Shown here: positions 31,437-43,188 of the stretch, piece by piece
Layout: each line of letters starts with the position of its first letter
Position numbering within the stretch: position 1 is the first letter of the stretch
NCBI GenBank assembly: GCA_050084985.1
Contig: JBITNC010000001.1
Coordinates: 48,732,001 to 48,796,000 of the forward strand
Direction: 5' to 3'
DNA length: 64,000 nucleotides
From: Nageia nagi
Taxonomy: Eukaryota; Pinophyta
Notes under the pieces: model-generated
What the model was told of the DNA's origin: nothing
The model's input: only the letters and a program-made list of their open reading frames with translations
The model's database searches: none
Position numbers and translations under genes: made by a program

Positions 31437-33910
31437 ACTTTGGAGGCTCCTCTTCACATCCTTGGTGATTGAAGTTCTTCATCTTCAACTTGGAGGTTCT
31501 TATTACTTAGCCTTCACTCCATTATAAGGTGAAAGATATTCAAAGGTATAAACTCCTTTACTTTTGCTACATAATACTAACCTTTTTTTTGGTTAGTCAC
31601 TTTTTTTAAAAAGAAATTTACTTGAATAATGTATAATTGCTATACATTTTTATTATTATTTAATTGTGAGGTACTAACATTCTCTTGTTATGAACCAATC
31701 CATTTTTTTGAATATACTTATATGTTATTACAACGGATTTTTTTTTTCTAACAAAAGTATTTTATTAGTTGTAATTAAAAAAAATGGTTATGATATAAAA
31801 ATAATGTTATAATTTTATAAAAATTATACATTATTTTATTTCACTCCATTATGAAGTGCTAGAATAAGGAGGTAATGTTTTTTAAAAGAAACAAAGGGGG
31901 GCTGTGCGACCTTCATGACCACCTCCACTACCTTTCGTAGCCTCTTCCTGCCCCTTGGCCTACATTGCTCTATGAGACCTCCACGATTGCCTTTGCAACC
32001 TCCTCTGTTGCCCTCTGTAGCCTCCTACCACCCCCTCAGCTTGTGTCACTTTGTGCAACCTCCACACTACCTCTGTCACCCTCCGTGGCCCCATCTTGCT
32101 ACCTCTGCTGACATTGTTGCCTAGTTGACCATCCAGCACCTCCTCCTTGTGCCTCCCACTAGCTACCCAATGACCTCTGTGGCCTTCATCGACACTACCA
32201 CCCATTCGACCATCCAGTGCCTCCCACTAGCTACCTAGCAGCCCTTGTGGTCTCCTTCGACACTACTGCCCAACCGACCATCTTCCACCTCCTCCCCTCT
32301 ACTCTATCGCCTATGATTTGCTATGCATGGCATTTTTTTCTCACCACTTGATTTGCTTGTTAAAATAATTGCACCCTTTTATGAGGTATTAATTTTTTTT
32401 CCTTTGTTCACAAGCAAGTTCTTGACTTACTATGCATGGAGTAAAAATGAAGGAAAATCATTCAATTGGGTTGTTGAATTTAATGCATTTGGGTAGAGTA
32501 TAGACTTAGTCTGTCACATTAAATTGGAGTAGAGGTGTCTCATTTATTTTTGGTAAAGTAATTATGATTTTGTTTCTCCTACTTGGAGCAAGATAGCTTT
32601 AACTAGGTACGTATAGTAGAGGCATATCTTTACAAGTTTTATTTTGCCTTAATTGCATTGCACTTTACATTGGTAATTATTACTTAGCTAAAAGTAATAT
32701 TACTTATGATCTTTATTAAGTAACAAGGGGAAATTTTTACTTAATTTTTAGATCTTTAGAGCAATGTTATGGAATAAACATACCTAGAAGAATTTTTTTT
32801 TTCCATAAACTAGTATGCCATTTTTTAGAATACAACATTAAGTAAAAAAAGAAGAACTTGTATAATTTTTTACTTAAAACTTTATTTAGATTTTGCATTT
32901 TAAATTTTATAATGCATGCTTAATTTACTCGAATGATGCACTCTTAATTTTTTTTTAAAAAGCTATGTGAATGATGCAGTTTTTTTGCTTGATGCTTAAA
33001 GCTTAAAGTTTTTAAGTTAATGCTTAGGACTTAAAATTTTTTAAGATACATGCTTATGACTTAAAAAAAAATGCATGTTGAGTATTTATCCTTATGCAAA
33101 GTATGGAATTGTGCAAAATAAGAGATGATGTAAAGATATCCTTTAAGGATTGGTAAATAAAACCCATTGGACACTTAGGTTTCAATATTATGAATGGATG
33201 ATGTTTCATTTATGCACTTTACTTCATGTTTTGCACTTTGATTTATTTTATTATATGCAAACATTGATATGAGCAACCCTTTAAAATGAACACATCTGCA
33301 TATACATTCCACAACATAACTTGTTTGGGGAGCCATGAGGTGAGGATAGGCAGATTGTAGCCTTTAAGTTTGAAGATCCAAATGGTGAAAAGTTCATACT
33401 TCTTAATTTCTTTTAAGTCCTCTGTTGGTCTAGATTTAACTGTAATAGGTGAACATGTATGTGTGTAGTGATACCACATATCCGCACATCCATTTAGAGA
33501 TTATCCTAATAACCTAAGAGGACAACTTGAAACCTAATCAAGATTAATAATTTGGTCAATCCAATAAAAATCAGAACCTTGAAAAATAGCTAGTACTTCT
33601 CTTTGTGAGAGTATATTACTAGCCAAGGGGAACTGGTTGAACTGAGCTCTTTTTATGTGGACATCCAGGTGAAGGCCTAATTTTAGATAAGAAAATAAGT
33701 CTCAGCAATGTCACTCTACATCTACGATTCTTGAGATGAGAAATGTATTTGGGTACATGGGTTAGTATTTGAATTGTAAAACATTTGCACTTGTGAATCA
33801 AATCAAACATGTATTTAGTACTAAATGTAACATGTATTATTTACTTGATTAAAATTTAATATTTAATGTTGTTTATTAAAAACACATGCTTATTATTTCA
33901 CTTTTTTTGT
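31437..33910 (+). other. Copia-1 leader with C-rich island
   Basis: About 2.5 kb between primer-binding site and gag. Bases about 31905-32330 are a strongly C-rich, G-poor patch with repeated CACCTCC, GTGCCTCCCACTAGCTACC and GACCATCCA segments. Apparent open frames in it are low-complexity and I do not call them genes. The rest is AT-rich. Confidence 0.6.
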
Positions 33911-33914
33911 AGCA

Positions 33915-35025
33915 AATGGGAGAATCTTTTTACCCAAACACATTCTTAATGGTTCCAACTATGGGATTTGGGAACCATGGATGAAAGCTAAATTACAAGT
34001 AAGGAAGCTTTGGCAAATAGTGAATGAGAACCTTGTACCTCCTACAGATGAGAAGGCACTAGAGGCTTACAACATAAAGAATGAGTTGGTAACCTCCATG
34101 ATTTATCATGTAATTTTAGATGATGTGCTTCTGGTGATTTCCTCTTCAATCTTGATAAAGGAAGCTAAGGATAAGCTTAAACAAATCTACCTTAGTTCAA
34201 CCTTTTTAAGAATATTTGCCATTCTCTAAAAGTTGCTTCAATCTCGTCAAGGGAAAAATGAAAATATGGCTATCTACTTAAATAAAATCATTGATCTAAG
34301 GACCCAACTTGTTACTTGTGGATGCAATTGGATCAATAATGAGTTCATGGTCTTCATCATTCTTCAAAGCCTCTCTTCAAAGCTTGAAAATTTTATGACA
34401 GTTATGAAAAGAAAACTTGATGATGAAAAAGAAGTCTTCTCCCTTGAGAACCTTTCAAGGCACCTATTGAAGCATGAGGAAACCCTTAACAATAAAGAGT
34501 TGATTTTTTCTCCTAATGATAATAACGTTGCTCTTGGAGCAACCAAAACTCTTTTCAAGAAGTTCAACTATCAAAAAAAAATCTTATCCTTCTTCCTCTA
34601 AAAGGTTTGATAAAAGAGGAAATGGCTACAACAGTAACAACAACAGGAACAACAAAAACAACAACCATAGCAGCAAGAATAATGAAAATAACAATCATTT
34701 CAAGCAAAGAGATGGAAAAGATAAAGCAAACACTCCTTATCCTAAGAAAAAGTTTGATGGTAATTGTAACTATTATGGCATTCAAGGTCACAAAGAAATT
34801 GATTGCTACAAAAAGAAAAGAGAGGAAAAGAACAAAGGTAATGGAAATGTAAAGAACTATAAAGTAAAGAAAAATATTTATGCTGGTTTTACTACAGTGC
34901 TCTACTTCTTGTCTCGCTCTTTTTCATCTGAATGGATTGTTGACTTTGATTGCACTAATCACCTATGCTTTGAAAAAGAAAAATTTAGAAACTTTCATAA
35001 GTATAAAAAGGATGCGATTGTATAG
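33915..35025 (+). pseudogene. Copia-1 gag and protease relic
   Basis: Gag starts in NGSNYGIWEPWMKAKL (compare W-x-x-W-M family pattern) and continues over a stop at 34227-34229 into RQGKNENMAIYLNKIIDLRT and SLENLSRHLLKHEE, then a one-base shift near 34,580 into an Asn/Lys-rich tail. The zinc knuckle reads CNYYGIQGHKEIDC, so the second Cys of CX2CX4HX4C is Tyr. The protease motif is WIVDFDCTNH where the family has D-S/T-G. Confidence 0.8.
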
Positions 35026-36740
35026 GTGATAACTCTACCCTTGAAGTCCAAGGAATTGGGAGTGTGCTGATTCATGGAAAGGTTCTTAAAAATATTCTTT
35101 ATGTTCCTAAGTTAAGGATGAACTTTCTCTCTATGATCCAAGTTGTTAGAAAAGGGTACTCTTTTGAGTTTGACTCTTAATCCTGGTGCATTAAGAAAGA
35201 ACTTACCACTTTGGTTAAAGGATCTGTGAAAGATAACCTCTACATTATGGATCAAGTTCCATCAAAGATGTGTCTTACTTCTAGTGTGTGTTATAAAGAA
35301 AATCATTGACACCATCATTTGAGCACTATAACCATAAGAGTATTCAAGTCATAAAAGACCAAGAACTTGTCAAAGGTTTGCCTTCAATTTCTCCTTCAGT
35401 TGATCTATGCGAGAAGTGCATTCTTGGCAAGATGCATAGATAAAAATTTGAAAAAGATAAGGCAACAAGAGCATTTCAACCTTTTCAACTTATGCATTCA
35501 GATTTGATGGGTCCATTTTAGACTAAATTGCTTAAAGGAGCATCTTACATCTTGACCTTCACTGATGACTTTAGTAGGATGACCTTTAGGTATCTATTTG
35601 AGCACAAAGATCAAAACTTTGAGAGCTTTAAGGTTTTTAAGGCCTTTGTTGAGAATCAAACTAACCTTAAAATCAAAATGTTGAGATGAAATAATGGAGA
35701 AGAATATAACAATAATGAGTTCAATGACTATTATGCTAAGTATGGAATCAAGAGGTAGTTTACGATTCCATACACTCCTTAGTAGAATGGTGTTACTAAA
35801 AAGAAAAATAGAACAATTATGGAGATGGCTAGATGCATGTTGAGTAATCTTCTTAAATTCTTATGGGATGAAGCTATGAGAACTGCTATTTACAACTTGA
35901 ATAGGTGTCCCACAAAATCCGTTTAGAGTAAAACTCCTTTTGAGGCATGGTTCAAAAGAAAACCTAACATTTTTCACCTTAGGGTGTTTGGTTGTGAAGC
36001 ATTCTCCTACATTATTTTTGAGAAAAGGAAGAAGTTGGACAAAAGAGTTGAAAAATGCATCTTTATGGGTTATGATAGTCAGCATAGAGGCTACAAGCTC
36101 TACTCTCCAACTTATAAAGCAGTGTTCATTTCAAAGGATGTGAAGTTCAATGAAATTTCTAAAGAATCTACTTCTAATGAGGATGTTGATGATCTAAAAG
36201 ACTCTTCAGTTGCTCCTATCTAGTTGGATATTGATGTAGACAAGTCACCTCAAGAGTAAAATTCTCCAACATAAAGGGTAACAAAGATCTTGACCTTTAA
36301 CAAATCCTTAATTACCAAGATTGACAACAAGCATGAGCCCTCAACCTTCAAAGAAGATTCTAAGCATGAGTGCTAGATGGAAGCCATAAAAGTGGAGTAT
36401 GAAATGCTTATGAAAATAAAACTTGGGACTTGGTTCCTTATCCCAATGAAAAGAATGTGATTGGCAATAAGTGGATCTACAAGGTCAAGTTTAATTCAAT
36501 TGGAGATATTGAGAAATATAAGGCAAGGTTAGTAGCTAAAGGTTTTGCTTAGAAATACAATGTAGATTATGAAGAAACTTTTGCTCCTATGGCAAAGATG
36601 CCTATTATGAGAGTTATTCTTGCTCTTTCTACTGCTCAAGGATGAAAAGTTTTTCAACTTGATGTCAAGAGTGCATTTCTCAATGGTGACTTAGATGTGA
36701 AAATATTCATAAATAAACCAGAGGGTTTATTATGTAAGGT
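35026..36740 (+). pseudogene. Copia-1 integrase and 5' RT relic
   Basis: Broken frames show the pre-integrase block, LMHSDLMGP near 35,490, FTDDFSRM near 35,560, and a TP..NGV signature at about 35,774 in which both glutamines have become TAG. They continue to the post-integrase block at 35,984-36,140 (VFGCEAFSYI, KCIFMGYDSQHRGYKLY). RT begins near 36,380 with WKYKxK-like and GFA-stop-KYNVDYEETFAPMAK. Confidence 0.75.
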
Positions 36741-37830
36741 AAAGAGTTATTTGTGTGCAAGCTAAAGAAGTCATTGTATGGACTTAAGCAAGCACCTCGA
36801 GCTTGGTACAAAAAGATTTTAGTGTACTTTACTGATATTGGTTTCTCCAAGTATTTTTCTAACTCTGATCTATATGTGCTCAATCAAGGAAAAGATATGG
36901 TATTAATTCTTTTTTATGTGGATGATATTTTGATTTCTAAGAATAATGATGAAATCATTCAAAAGTGCATATCTAAACTTAAGGTAATGTTTGAAATGAC
37001 TGATCTTGATCTCTTGCATTACTATCTTAGAATGTAAGTGTATCAATACAAGGATTGTACTTACCTTAGTTAATCTAAGTATATATCATACATCTTGCAA
37101 AAGTTTGGAATGAAGGAGTGTAGATTTGATGCAATACTAGTCTCTCCTAGAATCACTATTTCTCTAAGCTCCCATTTTTAGTTAGCTGATGCTACAACTT
37201 TCAGGTAATTAATTGGTAGTATTTTGTATTTGACTATATCTAGGTTAGACATTACCTTTGTAGTGAATCTGATGGCATGATTCAAACAAAAACCTTATGT
37301 TGAGCACCTCAATGTTAAGAAAATCTTGAGGTGTGTTGTAGAGACTAAGGATCTTGCTCTCAAGTATTCCAAGTTGCCCTCATTTCTTCTCTTTGGATTC
37401 TTAGATTCTGACTATGGAGGAGATAGAGATGATAAGAAGTTAACTTCTATATGTGTTTAGCATTATTTCAGTTGCTATCTCTTGGGTTTCTAAGAAGCAA
37501 CCTACTATTTCTCTTTCCACCATAGAAGCTAAATACCGTGCCATGTCTGATGTAGCCTAGGAAGCCATTTTGCTAAGGCATCTTCTAAAAGAAATTGGGT
37601 ATGAGCAAAGTGGCTCATCTTTGATTTTTTCAGATAATTAGTTGGCTATTTCTTTGGTTAAGAATCCTATGTTCCATCAAAGAATAAAACATGTAGAAAT
37701 CCATGCCCATTTTATCAAGGAGAAGGTTCTTGATGGCATCATACACCTAGAGTATTATCCATCCACCTTGAATCTACTGATGTTTTCACCACCTTCCAAA
37801 AGCTTAGTTCTATAAGCTTAGGGATGCTAT
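36741..37830 (+). pseudogene. Copia-1 RT core and RNase H relic
   Basis: An open stretch 36753-37037 contains KKSLYGLKQAPRAWY and LILFYVDDILI, with the catalytic YVDD box intact. RNase H follows in broken frames: AISWVSKKQPTISLSTIEAK, LRHLLKEIG, then MFHQRIKHVEIHAHFIKEKV. Premature TAG codons occur at 37558-37560 and 37639-37641. Confidence 0.82.
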
Positions 37831-37860
37831 CGACTTGGTGAAGTTGCCCTTAAGGGGGAG

Positions 37861-38665
37861 TGAAGTTTGAATTTTTTGTTGAATTCATGTTTGTGATGAC
37901 AACTTCACCTCTAGGAGGATTTTATGCTATATAGTGTTGATTTTATTGTAAACCTTCATGGTAAGTTCACTCTACTTGAAGAACTTGTATAAATTGACCA
38001 ATCTTGCACTTTTTAGTTATCCATGTGTGAGAAAATCTTATGTGTCTTTTTAGCACTATTCAGTTATCCATATGTGAGGAACTCGTATGTGCATACTCTA
38101 TTTTTGGTCAATCTAGCACTGTTTAGTTATCCATGTGTGAGGAACTCTTATGTGTATTTTGGCACTGTTCAGTTATCCATATCTGAGAAACTCATATGTG
38201 CATGCTCTATTTTGTAATGATAATCAATACATGTTTTATATACAATAGGTGATTATAAGTTTTTGGCATAGCATCTTCGTGATGACTTGTAGTGAACCAT
38301 TAATCAGTTCATGATGGTGTTTATGTGATTCGTCTATCCTTGTTGATATGAATATGATGCATCTAACTGATCTTGTTATTTGAGCTACTTATGATTTGCA
38401 AGTTCCTTGAGATTGCAAGTTCTTTGAGATTGCAAGTTACTTACCTCAGGTATGTAGCTCTTGGAGACTCTTCATGACTTCCAGTTGAATGACTACTTCA
38501 TGTACATTGAAATTGATTGTGGTTAATGATTGTATTTAGAAAAGTAGTGAGTCTCAAATTAGATCTTTTTTACTTCATAAATATGTAAAAAGTTCTCATC
38601 TCCATTGTATCTATTTGGAGGAGAACTCTCTTCCTTTCACTTCCTCTCTCTATTCTAATATTGCA
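37861..38665 (+). repeat. Copia-1 3' untranslated region with tandem arrays
   Basis: Four units at 38006-38215 share GCACT.TT.AGTTATCCAT.TGTGAG..A.TC.TATGTG. They alternate short and long (spacings 47, 63, 46), making a ~110-bp higher-order unit present twice. A second array, TTGCAAGTTCCTTGAGA with a 17-bp period, has three units at about 38,396-38,447. Confidence 0.75.
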
Positions 38666-38676
38666 TTAAGGGGGAG

Positions 38677-39170
38677 TGTTGGAATGTATAATGCATTATT
38701 GTAAAGGTTTGTATAAAATATTCTATGTAAGTTCACTAATACTTAAGGGTATCATTTAATACCTTAAGTATTTAAGTGAATATGATAATATAACTTATCC
38801 TACACTCCATGTCATGAGCATGCCCCTTGGGTAAAACGATATGCATGTCATGCTTTTGTACATTGGATAAAAGGGTGATCCAAAGAGGGATTTTGGCTTA
38901 TAAATAGAAGGCTTCCTCTTTGTGATCACACACCAATTATGGAGTAAAGTTATGCTATAGGATAAAAATGTAGGAGTTGAGACTAGGAGGATTTTAAGAG
39001 AGTTGTATTTGTGATTGAAGTAAAGATCTAGTTAGTGGATGTACTCCTAGTTGGAGGAACAACTTACATCTTATGTTGTGAGATTGCTTTGTGAGTTTGT
39101 TTGATGTAATTGTGAGCTTTCATGTGACCTTGGTTGATTAGGAATTATCTTGTTAGTGTTAGTTCCTTCA
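38677..39170 (+). repeat. Copia-1 3' LTR
   Basis: Starts TGTTGGAATG after the purine tract and ends TTCCTTCA. Same length as the 5' LTR. Keeps the U3 hairpin (38740-38770) and TATAAATAG (38899-38907). Confidence 0.92.
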
Positions 39171-39197
39171 TGGAGGGGACTAATGAAAAAGTTTTAA

Positions 39198-39544
39198 TGT
39201 TGGATTTGGAGTGATATTTTCATTTCTTAACATCTATTTCAGCTCTTCAACTGGGTCGTTGGGCTTGTGGAATATTTTTGCATAGTTGAAGTACCATTTT
39301 GCTTCATGATCAAGTCATTGGAATACTAGAGACATCTACTTGCATTATTATAATAATTACTCATCATAACTAGTCATTGGATTTGAAGGTATTTTCTGCA
39401 AGTTTGATTTCGTATTTTTCATTCCTAGCAAGTCATTAGATATTTGGTATATGTTTGAGCTCGTTTTGACTAGTTTGGAAGCTAGAAATTGAACATCCCT
39501 CTCCTAGGGTACATTTGAGGAGTGATCCTTAGAATGGATCATCA
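39198..39544 (+). repeat. Truncated 5' LTR of the gypsy element
   Basis: Matches 44299-44646 nearly base for base (ATGTTGGAT, GTGATATTTTCATT, AAGTACCATTTTGCTTC, GATCAAGTCATTGGAATA, ACATTTGAGGAGTGATCC). It ends in TCATCA directly before the spacer and primer-binding site. Confidence 0.85.
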
Positions 39545-39560
39545 TAATGGTATCTAAGCC

Positions 39561-40139
39561 TTTATTCTGCCATCCTTTTGGAATCAAGGATATCATTCAC
39601 AGAGGGTTTCGAGTTGGAGCTAAAGAAGAGTTTAAAGATTTGGGATACCCACATCATAATGGTATCACACATGAAAGATTTTCTAAGAGAAGTTGGAGAT
39701 ATTGCCCTTTCTACTTGGTAGGAGTTGAGGAGTTGTTGCTAAAGGTGATTGATGAAGGAGTTAGAGAAGCTAAAAGAGACTCATTATGATATTTTGTTGG
39801 ATCATAGTGCTCACAATGATATTTACAAAAAGTTCTTACTATACTATTGAAGAGTGAAGTTGACCTAGAATCATAGTGGTCATTTTGAAGGATTTTTCAA
39901 AGAATCTAAATGTTTGGAGCAAGATGTTAGGGATCTATGAGCCCTATTTCATCATTCTGGTAAGTTGTTAGGCATCTTTTGACCCTACTTTTGAATTTTA
40001 AAGCATTGAAGAGGTTCATTTATCTTGAAAAGGTACACTTTTAATTTTTTTTTTTGCATTTTATTTTTAAGTTAACATTCATTCTCAATTTATTCTAAGT
40101 TTAAGGGAGGAAAAATGTTTTTTTTTGGAGAGTTTGAGA
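39561..40139 (+). other. Gypsy leader region
   Basis: Holds an 80-codon open stretch (39547-39789) without a recognised domain, then AT-rich sequence leading into the 63-bp array. Probably untranslated leader or decayed gag. Confidence 0.4.
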
Positions 40140-41000
40140 TCATTTAGAGCTAGATGTTGGCATTTTGGGTCAACTTGAAGGAAATGTTGGTATTTTGGGA
40201 GCCATTTTGAGGCTCATTCATTATTTTGAGGCATTCATAAGGAGGATGTTGGTATTTTGAGGAGATTTTTATGCATAAAGTTGCATTTTAGACCCAACTA
40301 AAGTTAGATGTTACATTTTTGAGGGCATTTTTATGGCTTAAGTTGCAGTCTGGGATCATATGAGGCTAAACATTACATTTTTGGGTCACCTGAAGTGAGA
40401 TGTTGCACTATTGAAAGCATTTTTGAGCTTCATTCTAAATTTTGAGCTCTCAAGGAGACATACATTGGTGTTTTGAGTGCTTTTCAGAGGTTCATCATGC
40501 ATTTTGAGTCCACCTAAAGGAAGATGTTGGTATCTTGGAGGAGTTTTAAGGTTTATTATGCTTTTTGAGACCACCTGAGGCTAGATGTTGGCATATTAAA
40601 GCTATTTTAGAGGATTTTTTTTATATTTTGAGGGTCCCCTAAGCTAGACGTTAGTAGTTTCAGGGTATTTATGAATATTGATTTGCATTATGGAGCAATC
40701 CTAAAGTTAATCTTGGCATACTAAGGAAGATTTTGAATTTTGAGCTACATTTTGGGATCATCTTGGAGCAAACATGGCATACTAAGGGTTATTTTGAAGA
40801 TAATTTAGCATTTTGAGTCCATTTTGCGCTAAACATTAGAAGTTTGGTGGAGTTTTTAAACTTGTTGTGGAATTTAGGAGCCTTTAGAGATCAAACATTA
40901 AGCTATTAGAGGATTTTACAAAACCTTTACTGCATTTTGGAGACACTTGAAGTGGGACATTGGCTCATTGAGGTCAACTAGGAGTTGAGATTGCATCATA
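40140..41000 (+). repeat. Degenerate ~63-bp minisatellite inside the gypsy element
   Basis: A recurring block approximating AGATGTTGGCATTTTG, a linker with TTTTGAGG, then CATTTTGAGNCCACCTGAAG. Anchors at about 40521, 40584, 40646, 40711, 40776, 40836, 40897 and 40959 are spaced 60-65 bp. Less regular copies extend back to about 40,150. Around 13-14 units. Confidence 0.75.
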
Positions 41001-42530
41001 AGCAACAATACTTGTAAGTATTAATTAATTTTCATCATGGAATGTAAGTATTGATAATTTTCAGGGCCGTTGGACATACTGGCCATTATTTTTTAGCAAA
41101 TTTGGAGTTATAATTCATTGCAAGGAGGTTGTTGAAAAATACAAGAGTCAATTTGCTAATACTGACTAAATTTCAGAGTGGTATCTGCACCATGGGGGCT
41201 TGAGGAGGAGACATTGAAGAATTTTTGCTATTGTATCTGAAATTAGAGGGTGGAAGTGAGATGCTAGGCATGTAGGAAGCTTTATTTATTGTGAGCTTCC
41301 ATAAATTCATTTCTTGAAGGTTTAATGAATAATATCTTAGCCAAAATTTGAAATTTAGAACTATTTGGCATCATTTAGCTTGTATTTATGGACATTCAAC
41401 TTCAAGAGGACACACCCCAATTCAGAGTTTATTCTTCAGGCCCATACCCCATAGGATCAAGATTTGATCAACTCATTCCATCATGGTAGGACTAAAATTC
41501 CAAGTTTGATAAATTTTAGTATTTCATATTTTAATTATTTTTAAGTAGGATAAATAAGGAGAAAAGGAAAAAATATTTTATTTTATGATTAGTGGATAAA
41601 GGTACAAATATTTGTTGTTTGAAAAATATCAAAATATTTTGAGGTTACTAGAAGTTTTATTTTGGCAAGTAAAAATTAAGTAAGAGTAAGCCTTACTTAG
41701 TACTATGGCCTGTTGGAGTAAAGAAGATGACTAGAAACTAAATAAGGTATTAAATTTATGTAGCCATATGATTTTTGGTATAAGGAAAGAGCCACCCAAG
41801 AAAAGAGTGATTATTAGTGACAAGACAAAGAAACTAGATAAACAACTAAGAAGATACGAAAATAGATCTGACAACTACAAGAAGGTAGTATATTTTAAAA
41901 CATTTTTAGATATCATAGGATAAGGAAACTTGATGGAGATTATGTCATAGAAACTCAAGATAAAGGATATATCAAAACCCCCAGAGAAACTTGATCGAAC
42001 CAAAGAAAAAGAGATACCTTTTGCTAGCTCATCTCTTCCTCCAAAGAGGAAGGAAGAAGAATTATATATTCTAATCAAGTGAGGTGACATGAACCCAACT
42101 GGGTGGGAAGATAATTTCATGGTCACCCAACTATAGGAACATGAGGGAATGAATAAACTAAATCATGCTCTTATATTGCTAGAAAAAGTAGAACATTTTG
42201 AGGGAACACTATCATATCCAAACCTAAAAATAATGATGGAAACTTTTTGTAGCACCAAAGAACTATAATTAAACATGGTTAGTGATAGGATGTATTTGGA
42301 ATAAGTCATTACCCAGATGGAAGGAAGTTGAGATGACACACAAGGAGGCTCTCTAAGTTACACATGAAGCATCTCCCTACCAAGTGGAGGAGATGCCAAC
42401 AAGTTGTAAAGAAGGCCCAATTCATCATAATGTGGGGCCAAACCAACCCACCAATTTTCCATTTGACATTGATGAAGAAGAAAATAAAATCACAAGTATA
42501 TTAACACATCAACATACATCAAATGGAAAA
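41001..42530 (+). other. Gypsy internal region, unrecognised
   Basis: Purine-rich, with many stops in all frames. No RT or integrase core motifs were found, so most of pol is deleted or decayed beyond recognition by eye. Confidence 0.45.
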
Positions 42531-43100
42531 GAAGAATCATTAAGATAATCTACGTCATTGATCAAGGGGAGAGACTTTAAGATAGGAGAGCATGTGTATG
42601 TTAGCATGCAATCATATATGATTTCTTCCAACAATTGAAGGAGGAAAAAAAGCATGTCATGTACTACTATGGATCCTTTGAAATCTTGAATATTATAGGA
42701 AAGAATCACTATGAGATTTGATTACCTATCGACACTAAGATGAATAATGTATTCCATGAATCATGTTTAAGCGACTCACTGGAACTAGATATCCATATTT
42801 TGATAAAATTATCCCCAATTTATAGCAAGGGGAACTTATTGTGGATTCCTAAGAGAGTATTGGATGCTCATAAGAAATAACTCAAGAATCAAGATGCTGA
42901 TGAGGTACATGTTAAATGGAAAGGTCTACCGCTAGAAGAGGCAAGTTGAGAACATCCTAACATCCTCACCAAATGGAGGAACATGGGAAGAATATCCAAA
43001 GAGGCATTTATTAACATATTCAAAGAGTTTTTGAAGAAGTTGACTAGGGAAAACCAAAAATATAAAGATAAAGGTTATTAATCCTTGGACTTGCAATGAC
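42530..43100 (+). pseudogene. Gypsy integrase C-terminus and chromodomain relic
   Basis: Frames with stops give YYGSFEILNIIGKNHYEI (the Y-G-x-F/Y linker of Ty3/gypsy integrase), MNNVFHESCL (family pattern H-x-V-F-H-V-S-x-L), and then a chromodomain: VLDAHKK, DEVHVKWKGLPLEEASWE. The V-K-W-K-G-L and W-E pairs are typical of chromoviral integrases, whose chromodomain guides insertion to heterochromatin. Confidence 0.78.
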
Positions 43101-43188
43101 AAAGAAAAAGAGGAGGACCAAGAGGACCATGTTACAACCACAGATGTTCTGAACTACTTGGGAAAAAGCAATTTAGGGAGGGAATACT

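Larger units (their letters stand above)
30928..39170 (+). mobile_element. Copia-1: near-complete but dead Ty1/copia element (8.2 kb)
   Basis: 494-bp LTRs at both ends, Met-type primer-binding site TGGTATCAAAGC (31425-31436), a long leader (31437-33910), gag, protease, integrase, RT and RNase H remains in Copia order, a tandem-repeat 3' region, and a polypurine tract TTAAGGGGGAG (38666-38676). Flanks TAGAG (30923-30927) and TGGAG (39171-39175) are a 4-of-5 target duplication. My manual alignment counts about 27 differences between the LTRs (near 5.5%). Many stops, several in place of conserved glutamines, inactivate the polyprotein. Confidence 0.9.

Noticed and set aside
31915-32205. Proline/leucine-rich and overlapping minus-strand open frames
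   Set aside because: They arise from the C-rich low-complexity leader of Copia-1, and both strands are open for composition reasons.
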